Below, piece by piece: positions 37,440-48,600 of a stretch of DNA of 64,000 nt. The position numbers were made by a program, and so were the translations under genes. Positions within the stretch are counted from its first letter, which is position 1. Each line of letters begins with the position of its first letter. Location: the NCBI GenBank assembly GCA_949987705.1, contig OX465282.1, forward strand, positions 9,040,501 through 9,104,500, in the 5' to 3' direction. This DNA is from Thereva unica. Lineage: Eukaryota > Arthropoda > Insecta > Diptera > Therevidae. The notes beneath the pieces are model-generated. The model was given only the letters and a program-made list of their open reading frames with translations, was not told where the DNA came from and ran no database searches.

Positions 37440-38302
37440 GACTAGAATTGATTGGTTTGACCAAAACTGTAGAGCCGCAATTGAAGGAAGAAACCAGAGC
37501 CACCGAGAGTACATAGCAAGGCCAACAAGAGCAAGGATGGAAGTCTTCAAGGAAAAAAGAAAAATCGCAGACAAGCTGTGCAGAAAGAAGAAGAGGGAAT
37601 ATCTAAGTAGGAAAATCTTACAGATACAGGAAGACTTCAATGAAGTGAGAATTAGACAAACGTACAAAGGAATTCGCCAGATCACCAATAAGTTTCAACC
37701 AAGAACGGACATCTGCAAGGACATAAATGGGACCTTGTTGGCAGATTCTGATAGGATAAAGGAAAGGTGGAGAGAGTATTTTCAGAACCTATTGAATCCT
37801 ATCTCCATATTAAACGAGAATGCAGAGACAGAGGCATTTGAAATTACCCAAGATAACATCTCAATAGATCCACCAACACTGGATGAGGTGCGGGAAGTTG
37901 TAAAAAGGCAGAGCAGTAACAAATCTGAGCTGAGCTGCTAAAGGAAGGAGGACCCCAACTATTACGAACCTTACATGAACTCATATGCACCATCTGGGAG
38001 GAAGAAGTTATACCAAAGGACCGGAAGAAAGCGATTATATGTCCAATATACAAGAAAGGAGATAAAGTAAACTGCAACAACTACAGAGGCATCTCACTCC
38101 TCAGCACCAGCTACAAAATCTTCACAATCCTTGTGAAACAAAAACTGGAACCTATGGCGGAAAGCCTTATAGGAGAATATCAAGCTGGTTTTAGGACAAA
38201 CAGTTCAACATCGGACCAACTGCTGGCCTTAAGGAAAATTCTGAGAAACCTGAGAAAGGAATGTAGATGTATACCAGATATTTGTCGACTTTCAACAGGC
38301 AT
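37440..38302 (+). pseudogene. RTE-like reverse transcriptase, first part
   Basis: 37537-37941 encodes the basic linker (KRKIADKLCRKKKREYLSRK) and TLDEVREVVKRQSSNKSE. After a frame change near 37935 it continues with LLKEGGPQLLRTLHELI, KAIICPIYKKGDKVNCNNYR, GISLLSTSYKIFTILVKQKL and EYQAGFRTNSSTSDQLLALR (RT motifs 0 to 2). The frame enters the target duplication of the next insertion at 38291-38302 and resumes at 38953. Confidence 0.85.
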
Positions 38303-38940
38303 CTTCTTCTTCTTTAACGGCTCTACAACCGGGATCCGGTCCTGGCCTCGCGCAACTGTTCTCTCCACCGGTCCCGATTCTGAGCCGATGTCATCCAGTT
38401 TGGCATCCCTAAACTCTGAGCGTCCTGGTCCACGCCATCCTTCCAGCGAAGGTTGGGCCTCCCTCGCTGTCGCACCCCATAGGTCTTACCGCAGTGAACT
38501 TTACGAGCAGGCTCATCTTCACTCATACGAGCTAGATGCCCTGCCCACCGGGGCCTACCGAGCTTTATTTTCTTCACAACATCTATGTCGCGATAGCGCT
38601 CGTAGATCTCGTCATTGTAGAGTTTCCGGAATCGTCCTTCCTCACATACGGGGCCAACAATCCTCCGAAGTATTTTCCTCTCAAACACGCCCAAGAGGTT
38701 TGAGTGCTTTTTGCTAAGCACCCCCGTTTCGGATGCATATGTGAGAACGGGTAAGACCATCGTCTTATATAGTAAAAGTTTAGACGTTATGGTTAGATAT
38801 TTGGATTTGAAGAGCCTTGACAGACTATAGTAGGCTTTGTTGGCTTTTAGCAGTCGTGCGCGTATTTCTGGTTCCATGCTATTGTCGGCTGCTACTATTG
38901 ACCCAAGGTAGGTAAATGATTTTACCACGTCAAACTCGTG
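38303..38940 (-). mobile_element. 5'-truncated non-LTR insertion with 12-bp target duplication
   Basis: TTCAACAGGCAT occurs at 38291-38302 and again at 38941-38952, exactly flanking this 638-bp segment. On the minus strand the segment encodes VVKSFTYLGSIVAADNS, KLLLYKTMVLPVLTYASETG, ERKILRRIVGPVCEEGRFRK and RRPRWAGHLARM-like residues, then GRPNLRWKDGVDQDAQSLGM. This is the C-terminal domain of an RTE-like ORF2, homologous to 42800-43100. It ends near 38330, and a (GAA)n-type tail lies beside the left duplication. Everything upstream of the C-terminal domain is missing. This is a classic 5'-truncated target-primed insertion. Confidence 0.93.
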
Positions 38941-38952
38941 TTCAACAGGCAT

Positions 38953-39283
38953 ATGACTCAATAAACAGAGAGAGGATATACGAGATCTTATCGGAAATAG
39001 GAGTCCCCCCAAAGTTGATACAACTAATCAAATGCGCCACAAATAGCTCACGGGCGAAAGTAAGGATCCAAAATATTGTAACAGATTATTTCGAAGTACG
39101 TCAAGGGCTCAGACAAGGAGATGGACTGGCCCCCATGCTTTTCAACCTGGCCCTAGAATGGGTGATAAGGAAAACGTCAGTCCAGCGAAGTGCATCAATA
39201 GCTACCCAGTCGGTACAATTACTTGGATATGCGGATGACGTAATCATCGTGGGAAGGTCCTTTTTGGCAGCAAAAGAAGTCTA
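38953..39283 (+). pseudogene. RTE-like reverse transcriptase, middle part
   Basis: This part continues the host element after the 638-bp insertion: QAYDSINRERIYEILSEIGV, EVRQGLRQGDGLAPMLFNLA and LLGYADDVIIVGRSF. It contains the catalytic palm motifs, including YADD at about 39226-39240. The frame is open to 39283, where the next insertion begins with a (TTTA)n tract. Confidence 0.88.
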
Positions 39284-39286
39284 TGT

Positions 39287-39341
<55 letters not shown>

Positions 39342-39343
39342 TT
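39284..39343. repeat. (TTTA)n microsatellite tail
   Basis: About 15 TTTA units lie at the 3' end of the minus-strand element that follows. They read (TAAA)n on its sense strand, which fits a retrotransposon tail. Confidence 0.85.
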
Positions 39344-42300
39344 ATTAGTGAAGTACATCAAGATAATAAAGATCTTATAACGTTAAAACGCATGCACTTA
39401 CAAGTTACAATGGAAAAATAAAAATGTAAAGCATATTACTAAGAGTTAACTGATATATTAATTAAAACAAAAGAAGAAAATAAAATAATGTGGATGTAAG
39501 AGAAGAGAAAAAAAAGGGAGAGTAAAGAAAGCTAAGTTAAAGGAATATTATTGGTGAGATAGTTGAGAGCACGTTTCCTGAATACATTCAATGACCCCGA
39601 CCTCTGTGTGTCTGAGGGTAAGCTGTTCCACAATTGCAGCGAGTGAACAAAAAAAGATCTTTGCCCAACCAAGTGGTAGAAACTAGGGAGTATAAGCAGT
39701 GTTCTTCTAGGCGTACGCCCAAATTGAAGATACTCGTAAAGATATGATGGACGCTTAGATTGAAGTAGTTTATAGATAAATATCATGGCTTTGAGGGATA
39801 GGTATATATCCAGCGAGCATCCCAAAACAGCAGAGCGATATGGGCTGATATGATCAAACCGACGAAGATTATAGACAAACCTAGTGCAGTCATTGAAAGC
39901 TACACGAAATTTATCGCGACAAGAGGCATCAAGGGACGGAAAAACCAAGCTGGCTTAAGTGAAATGTGGTAAAATTAGCGTTTTAATTAACTTTGAACGA
40001 GTGTCTAGAGGCAAAATAGAGGCATATAGCCAGAGGCGGCGCAAGTTACCATAGATTTTAGATAGCGTAGTAGCCGTATGATCACAGCAGGTTAATTGAG
40101 AATTTAGATAGACACCGAGGTTTTTAACTCGTGATTGGTAGGGTAAGCAAGTGTTCATGAGAGAGATTGTTGGAAGAAATGAGGTATCCAATTCCGTCCT
40201 GTACATTGAGATACAGCAGGATTTAGAGGCATTTAGGAGAAGGTGGTTTGAAAGAGACCATTTATAAATACGCTCTAGATCTGCGTTAATGTTATACACA
40301 CAATTCTCTACAAGCCCAAGAGGACTGTTTAAATAAATTTGCACATCGTCTGCGTACATGTGGAGTTTGCAATTGGTTACGACACTGGTGAGATCATTTA
40401 TATAAATGCTAAAAAGCAATGGCCCTAGTATAGAGCCTTGGGGAACACCACACGTAGTTGGCAAGGGATCGGAAATTGAGTTTTGTAACCAAACTTTTTG
40501 GGATCGATTGTGTAGGTAGTCTCGAATTAAGGAAGCAGCTGAGGAGGAAAAATGCATATGAGTTATTAATTTTGTTTCTAGAAGCTTATGACAAACACTG
40601 TCAAAAGCCTTACTAAAGTCAAGAAGTACTAGAAAGGCGATATCGCCCGAATCAAGAGCCGCTCGAAGATCAGTGGTCACTTTCAGTAATGCAGTTTCGC
40701 AGCTGCAATTTTTGCGGAAGCCTGACTGCGTACGTGACAATAAAGACAGCATTTCACAGTGCCCCTCAATTTGCCAAGTCATTAGTTTTTCGAGCACCTT
40801 GCCTAAGAAGCATAAGATGCTAATAGGACGATAGTCCGCGAGAATATTTGGGGATTTGCATTTCGGAAGTGCGATAACTTTCGCTTTTTTCCACTGAAGC
40901 GGGAAACGTGATTTCGTAAGACAGGTGTTGAAAATGTACGTGATATAGGGGAGAATGAACGGAAAAATAAGCTTAAGGAAAACGGGTGGAATATTGTCGG
41001 GACCAACTGCTTCGGATTTAATGGAGTAAAAAGCTTTCTTGACTTCCACTTGATCCACATTACGAAAACTAAAACTTTCGGAATTCGAGAAAATTGGGCT
41101 TGGGCAATGAGGGTCTCCATGTAAGTTGGATCCGGAGGTGAAATATTTATTTAACTCATTAGCATTAAGCGATGGCTGGGCTTCATAGTCATCTCCGTAA
41201 ATGCCAAGTCGCTTGATATTAGCCCAAAATTTCCTGGCAGGAATATTGGGACTAAGTTTAGATGACAGATACTGCTGTTTTGCTTTGCGAATGGAGGAAG
41301 TAACTAAATTTCTAATTTTTCTGTAAGATTTTAAATTCACTTCAGTTTTATTCATTTTGTATTTTTTAAACAAGAAATCTCTTTCGGATATAAGTCGGAA
41401 TATTTTAGCGGAAAACCAAGGTGATGTAGAGGAAGACGGAATGCACTTTGTCTTGACTGGAGCAAAAGACTCGTGCAGGTGGTGACATAGTGAGTTGAAA
41501 TGTTCTACTTGATCGTCAATATCGAAGAGCCCATATAGTTGATCCCATGGCAGTGAGGGACATTCGTGCAGTAGCGATGGAATGTTAATGGACTTGTAGT
41601 CGCGGTAGGAGAATATTTTTGGTATATTATTCCTCACTGCGAAATTCAGGGAGAGGTAAAGAATGTCGTGATCAAGATAACTAGGCGGGCTGATCTGATT
41701 GTGAAATAAAACTTTATCTACATTCGACACAAAAAAGAGATCAAGTAAAGACGGATTGTTAGTGTTGAAGTATGTCGGAAGGTGATTTACGGGCTTCAAG
41801 TCAAATGTATGAAAGAAATCTAGGAAGCTTTTGGAAAAGGAATTATTTAATAAAATATTTACATTAAAATCTCCCCCGATTACAATGTTCTCATACTTGT
41901 GAGTCATTTCTGAGAGGAACACTTCCAACTCGCACGCTTCACTGATCGAGAAAATTCTTGGGGGACAATAAACCACAGTCGCCAGACACTTGCTGTTCCC
42001 ACAACTTATTTCAATGCTAAGATACTCCAAGGCATTGGTGATAGATTCTCTGACTTTGAAAGAACGAAGAGTATTCTTTACATAGATGGCTACTCCACCA
42101 CCAGCACGGTTTTTCCTGTCATTACGATACAGATAGTAGCCTTCTAGTGATACAAATTTAGAGGGAACATGTTCGCGCAAAGAGGCCTCAGATACTAAAA
42201 TGACGTGAACATTAGAGCCCCGAAAAATTTCTTGTAGTTCGTCTATTTTGTTACATAGACTCCGTGCATTAATGTGACAGAAGTTCAAGCCCTGAGCTCT

Positions 42301-42345
42301 ACCATGGAAGATATTGAGCAGAGCTCTGATCTTGCTCATACTGCA
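39344..42345 (-). mobile_element. Jockey/CR1-like non-LTR retrotransposon, nearly intact ORF2
   Basis: The 3 kb segment interrupts the RTE-like element. It carries an ORF2 with one internal stop (separate entry), a short 3' untranslated region (39344-39531) and a (TAAA)n tail. No ORF1 is present, so it is 5' truncated at about 42345. I could not find a clear target duplication around it. The host reading frame resumes shortly after 42345. Confidence 0.88.
39532..42339 (-). pseudogene. Jockey/CR1-like ORF2 (endonuclease and reverse transcriptase), one stop codon
   Basis: From ATG at 42339, 794 codons are open to a TAA at 39955-39957. The same frame then continues to 39532. Endonuclease motifs are CHINARSL (residues 21-28), SEASL with Glu51, GGGVAIYV (80-87), GGDFNV with Asp157/Asn159 and YLDHD with Asp223/His224. 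RT motifs are ADYRPISIL (501-509), TQSGFRKNCSCETALLKV, LLDFSKAFDS (572-581), GVPQGSILGPLLFSIYINDL (631-650) and YADDVQIY with the catalytic YADD at 662-665. The C-terminal part (FRVAFNDCTRFVYNLRRFDH, LWNSLPSD) lies after the stop. No RNase H is present, as expected for this group. A single nonsense change suggests a fairly recent insertion. Confidence 0.92.
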
Positions 42346-43108
42346 GACAACCAGCTACGAAACAGAACCAGAATTAAAAGAGGCGGCAAAGGACATAGGC
42401 CTGAAGATTAACGAAGAAAAAACGAAGGGGATGCAACAATCCAGAGCAGGACGATTTAGAATGGGAAGAAATATAACCATCGACGAACATAACCTAGAAG
42501 TAGTCGATAAAACAGTCTACCTTGGGTCTACTATCACAAAAAGAAATGAAGAAAAAGAAGAAATAACTAGACGAATACTACTGGCTAATAGAGCCTTTTA
42601 TGCCCAAAAACAAATCCTGCACTCAAGATTTGTGCACAGGAAAACGAAACTCTCACTCTACAAAACAGTAACACGACCAGTACTGTGTTATGGTAGCGAA
42701 ACTTGGATTATGACCCAGGACATAGAGGAACGAGTCAACAGGTTTGAGAGGAAAATTCTCAGATGCATAATAGGTCCAATCAGAGAGGATGGAATATGGC
42801 GAAGAAGATACAACAACGAGTTGTATGAAATTTTTGACGACCCACAACTCTCAACTTTCATAAAAATCGACAGATTGAGACTAGCCGGCCACGTGATCAG
42901 GATGGAGGACAATCCCATCCCAAAACGGCTTATGGCATCAGAAATTTCGGGAAGTAGGCCAGTAGGTAGACCCAGGAGGAGATGGATAGACTCTGTGACG
43001 GCTGACGCAGAGTCAATGCTCAACATCCGGAACTGGAGACATGCTGCAAGGGACCGTCAAACTTGGAGAAATGCCCTAGAGGAGGCCAAGGCTCGATTTG
43101 GGCTGTAG
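42346..43108 (+). pseudogene. RTE-like ORF2 C-terminal part
   Basis: This continues the host element after the 3 kb insertion: ELKEAAKDIGLKINEEKTKG, KTVYLGSTITKRNEEKEEIT, LYKTVTRPVLCYGSETWIMT, ERKILRCIIGPIREDGIWRR, RLRLAGHVIRMEDNPIPKRL and GRPRRRWIDSV, ending with a stop at 43106-43108. It is open for about 250 codons and aligns with the C-terminal domain in the 638-bp insertion at 38303-38940. Short 3' untranslated sequence follows to about 43130. Confidence 0.88.
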
Positions 43109-43130
43109 CGCCATTGGATGTATGGATATA

Positions 43131-44600
43131 AATACTCCAGGTCGCATCCAGTCGGTTTCCGGTGAGTGCGCTGTGATACTTGCCCTCGGGCATGTGTCCA
43201 TTTTAGTTTTAATTTTTTCTCTTATTTTTTTGGGTCGGAATGATTTCAAATATAGTAATCTAAGACCCAATGAACGGCAAATAGTACATATTTCAACAAA
43301 CCTCTAATTTTGCGCAGTTACTCTCTTATACTTACTGTATCGATTTGATCTAAATAGATGTTGCGATGTTTCTTATTATTAAAAAGTATAACATAGCGAG
43401 CGTCGTTACTGACAAGGTGAGGAATCCAAGGATCATATAAGTTTCGTTATTGGAATAGATTGCTGTTATCCCCATTTAGACGCATAGAAAAGTGCACAAT
43501 TCTCAAAGGAAGGAAAGGAAACACTCTCTACTATCTTGATGAAATTATTGAAAATTATCTGAAGGCCTGCTCATTGTCTGGTCTGTATACCTAAGTCTTG
43601 CTGTTGTTTAAATGGGCGAAGACACTACCCTGAATGTTCATAGCCACCGTACGTTTTCCATGACCTTCATATCCTTACACCTTAACCTAAGCGGATTATT
43701 TCTCTAAACCTACTAATGTATAGTATTTATTAAAATTTCCATTATTTTAGCGGCAATATCCCATTGGAATTCCCCAATACTCTGAAACTGATTACATGAT
43801 AGCATCATCATCAACATCATCATCGTTATAAATTTTGTAAGCTTGTATGGCTCCGCCAGTTCGCACCCGATTGAATGATTAATGATGCAATAAATTTTGG
43901 TTTCAGGTCGTAGGCAATCATGCGTTCGAATCAATACACAACTGGAGGTCAATCGGATGCAATTGGCTCCAATATACACAAATTGGAATTCGAATTCGGG
44001 TTGGTGGAAGATGATTCTCGAGGAATTTCATTAGTCCGAATCAAAATGCAGACTTATTTTGGATTTAAAAATTAAACTTTGTGCGCTGTATTTCGACACA
44101 TGCATTCCAATGACGAATGTCGAATTGGCTGTAATGCTTTTTTAAGTGTGCTTTTTTGGGATTTAATAGGAATTAAATTGGTATCGTAATGGCGAGAGAA
44201 CATATGTTATGTGGCTAAACATGGGGAATTGGCTTGGTGGTTTATATTTGGGCGGGTGTGTGAATCAATTGCCGAAACAGGATATTGGCTAATTGGTTTG
44301 AATTACATATAGCACTAAAGAGGATTAATTGAAAGGATGATTTTGTATTGTAATTTTCGATTCTATTCAATTCGATCATTGATTTTAGTCAACAAACTGT
44401 CTAGAGACATTGAAAGAAAAGTAAAAAAAATGCATTAAAAGATGACATCGTGATCCTCTTGTTGGAGAGTTTTTAAAAATGAATCCGTGGTTAGGAAGTG
44501 GTAATTTCTTTCCGAAGATACATATTTTGCACGTAGTCGTCATAACCCTATTCCGGATAGAAAAACAGTTTTCAACTATAAACAAATATTGTCGGTAAAC
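43131..44600. other. A+T-rich non-coding stretch
   Basis: No protein-like frame or clear repeat was recognised. Confidence 0.55.
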
Positions 44601-44604
44601 TGGC

Positions 44605-45600
44605 ATAACCTCCGACAGTAAATGCGGTGACCAGTTTACTCTCCTTATCTAATGACGCTTGCCAATAATCCGAGTACAGGTGGAGTGTGGTTATATATCT
44701 TGCCTCTCTTAATCGGTCTAGAATATGTTTGATTTGAGGCAACGGGTAAGCATCTCTAATTGGGATCTCATTGATCTTCCGGAAGTCAATGCAGAATCGG
44801 TATTAGCCATTCTTTTTCCTTGCCAGAATTACCGAACAGTTCACCTGTAAGGGCTGCTGGATGGTTCAATGATTTTTTCAGCCAACATACAGTCTATTTC
44901 GGCGTTGATTACTTGTTGCATTGCTGGATTTCTAAGGAAGTATCGATGTTTTATAGGCTGGCCGGTTTTGAGTCTTATCTGAGGGGTAGTTTTCCCTAAT
45001 CTGTCAAATTTGGCTAGTTTTCAGGAATATTTCTAGTTCGTTCTCTTCGTATGTGGTGATGGTTAGGACTGGGTCGGTTTCAGGGGTATTTGTACTGTTT
45101 ACCTCCTGTTGGCTTGTGAATGTGAACTTCATTTCTAGTCCAAAACGATTTAATAGGTCCATGCCGATATTTGGCTTTAAACTGGGAAATATGTGGAATG
45201 AGTGAGTGTTCAACTAGTTCATTATCGTGTCGACATGAGTTGAATGACTTCGGTCACTTTATCGGGGATGCAGTTGGCAAGTTGCTCTTTCAGTCTGTGC
45301 GTTGGTACCCTAGTGCTGGCAGCATGGTTTTCTTCACAAATGTTAGCTATTTCTTGTTCTATGTATGAGAGGGTTGTTCCGGTATCTAGTAAGGCTTTAC
45401 GGGTCTGGTTGATATTTCGATGGATTCTGAGTTTTTGTTGTGGTCCATGCTGGTTCCAACCGGGTGGACCCTGTTGTTTTCTTGTCTATTGTGTTGGCGT
45501 TTCCCAGACATCTACAATTTAAGTTTAGGGTGCCCCCATTTTAGGATTCTATCCATGATTTCTACGCCTAGGCTGGGTTTTTCGTTGACTGTTCCGAATG
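44605..45600 (-). pseudogene. Gypsy-type gag end, protease and RT start, degenerate
   Basis: On the minus strand, 45560-45510 gives ILKWGHPKLKL, a decayed CCHC zinc knuckle. 45400-45240 gives RKALLDTGTTLSYIEQEIAN, a retropepsin motif with the catalytic DTG. 45213-45004 is the rest of the protease/linker. 44940-44605 gives VINAEIDCMLAEKIIEPSSS, YRFCIDFRKINEIP, RDAYPLPQIKHILDRLREAR and LYSDYWQASLDKESKLVTAF, the first half of a Gypsy RT. The order zinc knuckle, protease, RT is the Gypsy gag-pol order. Stops and frameshifts are frequent. Confidence 0.8.
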
Positions 45601-45714
45601 TTCTTACTGGTATCTGGCCTACTGGTGTCATCGCCGGGTTGGGGGGGGGGTGGACTTTCACCTGGTGCACTTTGCTGAAGTAGGCGTTCCCAGTTTCTAT
45701 TAGTATGGCGAAGC

Positions 45715-46028
45715 AACTACCTACCGGATCGTACACCTCGAAACGATATACATATGTATGTAGCACTGGAGAAGATGACCTCTACAGAACGAGCCTGGTA
45801 AAAGCCTAATTTTTGCGTGTTGAAGCGGGTTCTTTTATAGCTAAAAAAGCGCGCCGGGGTATGAAGCTTTAAAGCTTCGAAGTGAAGCTGGATGCATACT
45901 GTAAAGTTTGAATGGCGACGGAATGTGTGTGTGGACGATGTCGATTTAATGTTTGTGCGCATTTTGTCCAGCGGCTTATCAGTCGCTTACCTTTGTTTCA
46001 CAGATAAAATTCTATTAGCGCGAACAAT
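45715..46028. repeat. LTR-like fragment related to 51.5-52.0 kb
   Basis: Shared blocks in the same order and orientation as 51505-52000 are GGATCGTACACCTCG, GAAGATGACCTCT..GAGC, AAGCGGG.TCTTTTAT-AGCT and GAAGCTTTAAARCTTCGAAG. The block lies between Gypsy-like coding remnants, which suggests a degenerate LTR or its neighbouring leader. Confidence 0.55.
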
Positions 46029-46378
46029 AGGTCCCCATACACTACAAGGTTTTATGCGTACAAACATGTCCCACAATCTTTCTGACAAACTTGTTTGAAC
46101 GCCGAGCTTACCCATACACTATTATGGTTTTCATTTTCCTTTAAAGATTTCAAATCGAAATGAGTTCTTTCACTAGGAATAAGTTGTAATCAATAGCCTT
46201 TGAAATTTTATGTTATGCACAGAACTGTCAGATAAAACCACGAAAAAATCAAACCATTTTGATATTTGGGACAAACTTGTGACAAACATAAAACCAAAAA
46301 CCAAATTCACCACACACTGTCAGTCTTTGTTTGAACGCCTTGTTTGTACGCATAAAACCTTGTAGTGTATGGGCCCCT
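46029..46378. mobile_element. 350-bp MITE-like element with 37-bp inverted repeats
   Basis: The left end AGGTCCCCATACACTACAAG (46029 on) and the reverse complement of the right end AGGGGCCCATACACTACAAG are continued by GTTTTATGCGTACAAAC on both sides, giving about 37 bp with two mismatches. AAT flanks both ends (46026-46028, 46379-46381), compatible with a 3-bp target duplication. There is no coding capacity, so the element is non-autonomous. A PIF/Harbinger affiliation is possible from the 3-bp duplication but not proven. Confidence 0.85.
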
Positions 46379-46439
46379 AATGTTTGTGTCGGGATGATGG
46401 TCATTGTGCTTTTGCTACACCCCCTACTCGGGCCACAAA

Positions 46440-47045
46440 AGACCTACGAGTATGTAAAAAAGGAAGGTCCGTCCTAACAAAGCGTCGATATCAGGATAAG
46501 ACATTATAGCATTGGCAGCTTAAATGGCAATGCAAAAACTACCTTTCGCCACGATAATTTGCATTTTGGCCCGACAAAATTGGCATTTTGGCCCATCTCG
46601 TTCAGGACCGCTTCACCCTCGAATTGATGGTTTAAATAGAAGCTGGAGGTGCGAGATCGGTAATAGCCTGAACCCGATCATAGGATAGAAGTATTCCATC
46701 GTTGGAGATTCGGTGGCTTTGGAAGTGGATTTGTGCTACACCAAAAACTCACTTTTCCTACCTCAAGCTGAAGTGGAACGCGTTTAAAGAGCTGTTAGAG
46801 ATGTGTCAGAAGCTCTGGCACTGAATTATTGGCGATGGGCATATCGTCTAAGAAGATATAAGATAAAACCAGATCTTTTGGGACTTCGTTTAAGAAATCT
46901 TTGGAAAGTTTAGGATGCATTTTGTAAGCTGAATGGCATATGAGCGAATCCATATGAACCGAACATTAAAGCAGTCTTATGAACGTCCTCCGGAGCGATG
47001 GTTTACTGGTGGTACACGCGCACCATATTCACGTTAGAGAAAAAC
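46440..47045 (-). pseudogene. Gypsy-type reverse transcriptase, second half, degenerate
   Basis: Minus-strand reading from about 47030 gives IAPEDVHKTALMFGSYGFAH, MPFSLQNAS, TFQRFLNEVPKDLVLSYIFL and DDMPIANNSVPELLTHL. These correspond to the Gypsy RT palm and its YLDD box (here FLDD, aspartates retained). Downstream, NAIMSYPDIDALLGRT (about 46520-46470) corresponds to the RT/RNase H connection. Stops are present. The MITE-like element lies immediately downstream. Confidence 0.75.
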
Positions 47046-48598
47046 AGATGTGTAACGGCAGAAGTTATATAAATCTGAATACGTATCATAAAAGCCTGCT
47101 TAAAAAGCATATCAATTGCGAAACAATCTTTCAATTATGTATATTTTAAATACTATTTTAAATGGCATCTTCCAACCTCGACGTTATTTCTGCCTACGCT
47201 GGCAAATTCAGCCAATATACAAAATCGACCCAGTGGCGTCAAATAATCCCCATTTATCAAACAATTCCAAGAAAATGCTGGGGTAGTTTTCCCCCAAAAA
47301 AAGGAAAATAATTTTTAATAGCTTCCATTCTCGTGACTGCAATAAATGTGCCATAAAATCTCTGGACCAGTCAAAGAAATTCCAAACAAAGAGCGACCGT
47401 AAAACATTTCTAGATCATAAAACGAGTGTTAATGTCTCAATGGTCCTTAGTATGTGCGCCTCCACTATGGCATAGTCCTGGAAGATTGGGGTAGTATAGG
47501 AAACCAGAATAGTTCCATCCAATAAATGTGGTTCCATTTCTTGCCGGATAAAGGCAGTCCTGTGACCAATAATTAAATCATCTAAATTGTCTCTAAATCG
47601 TGGAGCCATTCCGTGGTTCCAAGGGGAAGGAAGCATAAGACTTCATGTGTTTACACAACAAAAACATCCAAACAAGTAGAATCGAGAATAGCACAGCATC
47701 TCCAGCATCCGACATCCATGAGGTCGTCAACAAGTGATAATTCGAAACTCATTAAAAGATTTATGTCTAGTTAAGCAGCCTTGTTTACGGTATGCATTGA
47801 CATCATAGTTGCTCTCTTGTGCTGGCCACGTGCTCGTCGAGATCTAGTAATCACGGGCCATATTTAAATAAACATTAAATTAAAAAGCAGACAATCCAGG
47901 AGGGGATGTGTCGTGTCGTGTAGCCCGCTGTTAATTCCACGGAAATTTATAAATTTTATGTACCAATTTATGAATACTGTGCGCCATTAAAAAGTGTTTT
48001 AGGGCAGCATAAAAACGCGATTCTAATTATAAATCATCGGGAATGGATTTTAATATCTGTGGAGGGCTGCGCGGTGTGGATGCGAATTGATGCAGTTTTT
48101 AAAACAGTCTTGATAAGAAAAATAATTGTTTATTTTGGTGCGAATGGTTTTAGGAAGAAGTAAAATGCTTTAATTTACACAGAGGGACTTTCCGTTTCAA
48201 TTCAAGGGTTAATTGCGATTTTTGAAATATGGTTCGAAGAAAGGCTGAAAAATATCATCTGAGAAAACATGAAATAAAATGAAAACCCATTTAAAATTTA
48301 ATACAATTAGAAATGGACATAGCCATCCAGTTTTCTCAAGAAAATTTCAGGAAAGGGAAGGGTAATAAATTTTTGATATTATGTAATTTTTTATCAATAT
48401 TACCTTCAATTCTTACAAACAACTGCATATTGACAATACAACAATTCTTGATTGCTTATCGATTTTTAGACATCTAATCGGAAGGGGTATAAAAAAATGG
48501 ACCAACGAAGTTTTTGGCAACATCAAGGATTCTCATGTGTTAACCTTTCTGAGATCAAAACAATTAATAAAAGGCGGTCCTCACATTATATATGTACC
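47046..48598. other. A+T-rich non-coding stretch
   Basis: No recognisable gene or repeat structure. Confidence 0.55.
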
Positions 48599-48600
48599 TC

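Larger units (their letters stand above)
36660..43130 (+). mobile_element. RTE-like non-LTR retrotransposon carrying two nested insertions
   Basis: The element's own sequence is 36660-38302, 38953-39283 and about 42346-43130. Joining the pieces on the plus strand gives 5' leader, start of endonuclease, linker, RT and C-terminal domain in the right order. A 638-bp element (38303-38940) and a 3 kb element (39284-42345), both on the minus strand, interrupt it. Motif style (NNYRGISLLS, VDFQQAYDSI, RQGLRQGDGLAPMLFNLALE, GYADDVII) suggests the RTE or a close clade. Most of the endonuclease is deleted. Confidence 0.82.

Noticed and set aside
38133..38717. A 194-codon plus-strand gene
   Set aside because: Its first third is the RTE-like RT, but from 38303 it reads the antisense of a minus-strand insertion.
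45640..45655. G run as a G-quadruplex
   Set aside because: A single homopolymer run of about 10 G without the four-tract arrangement.
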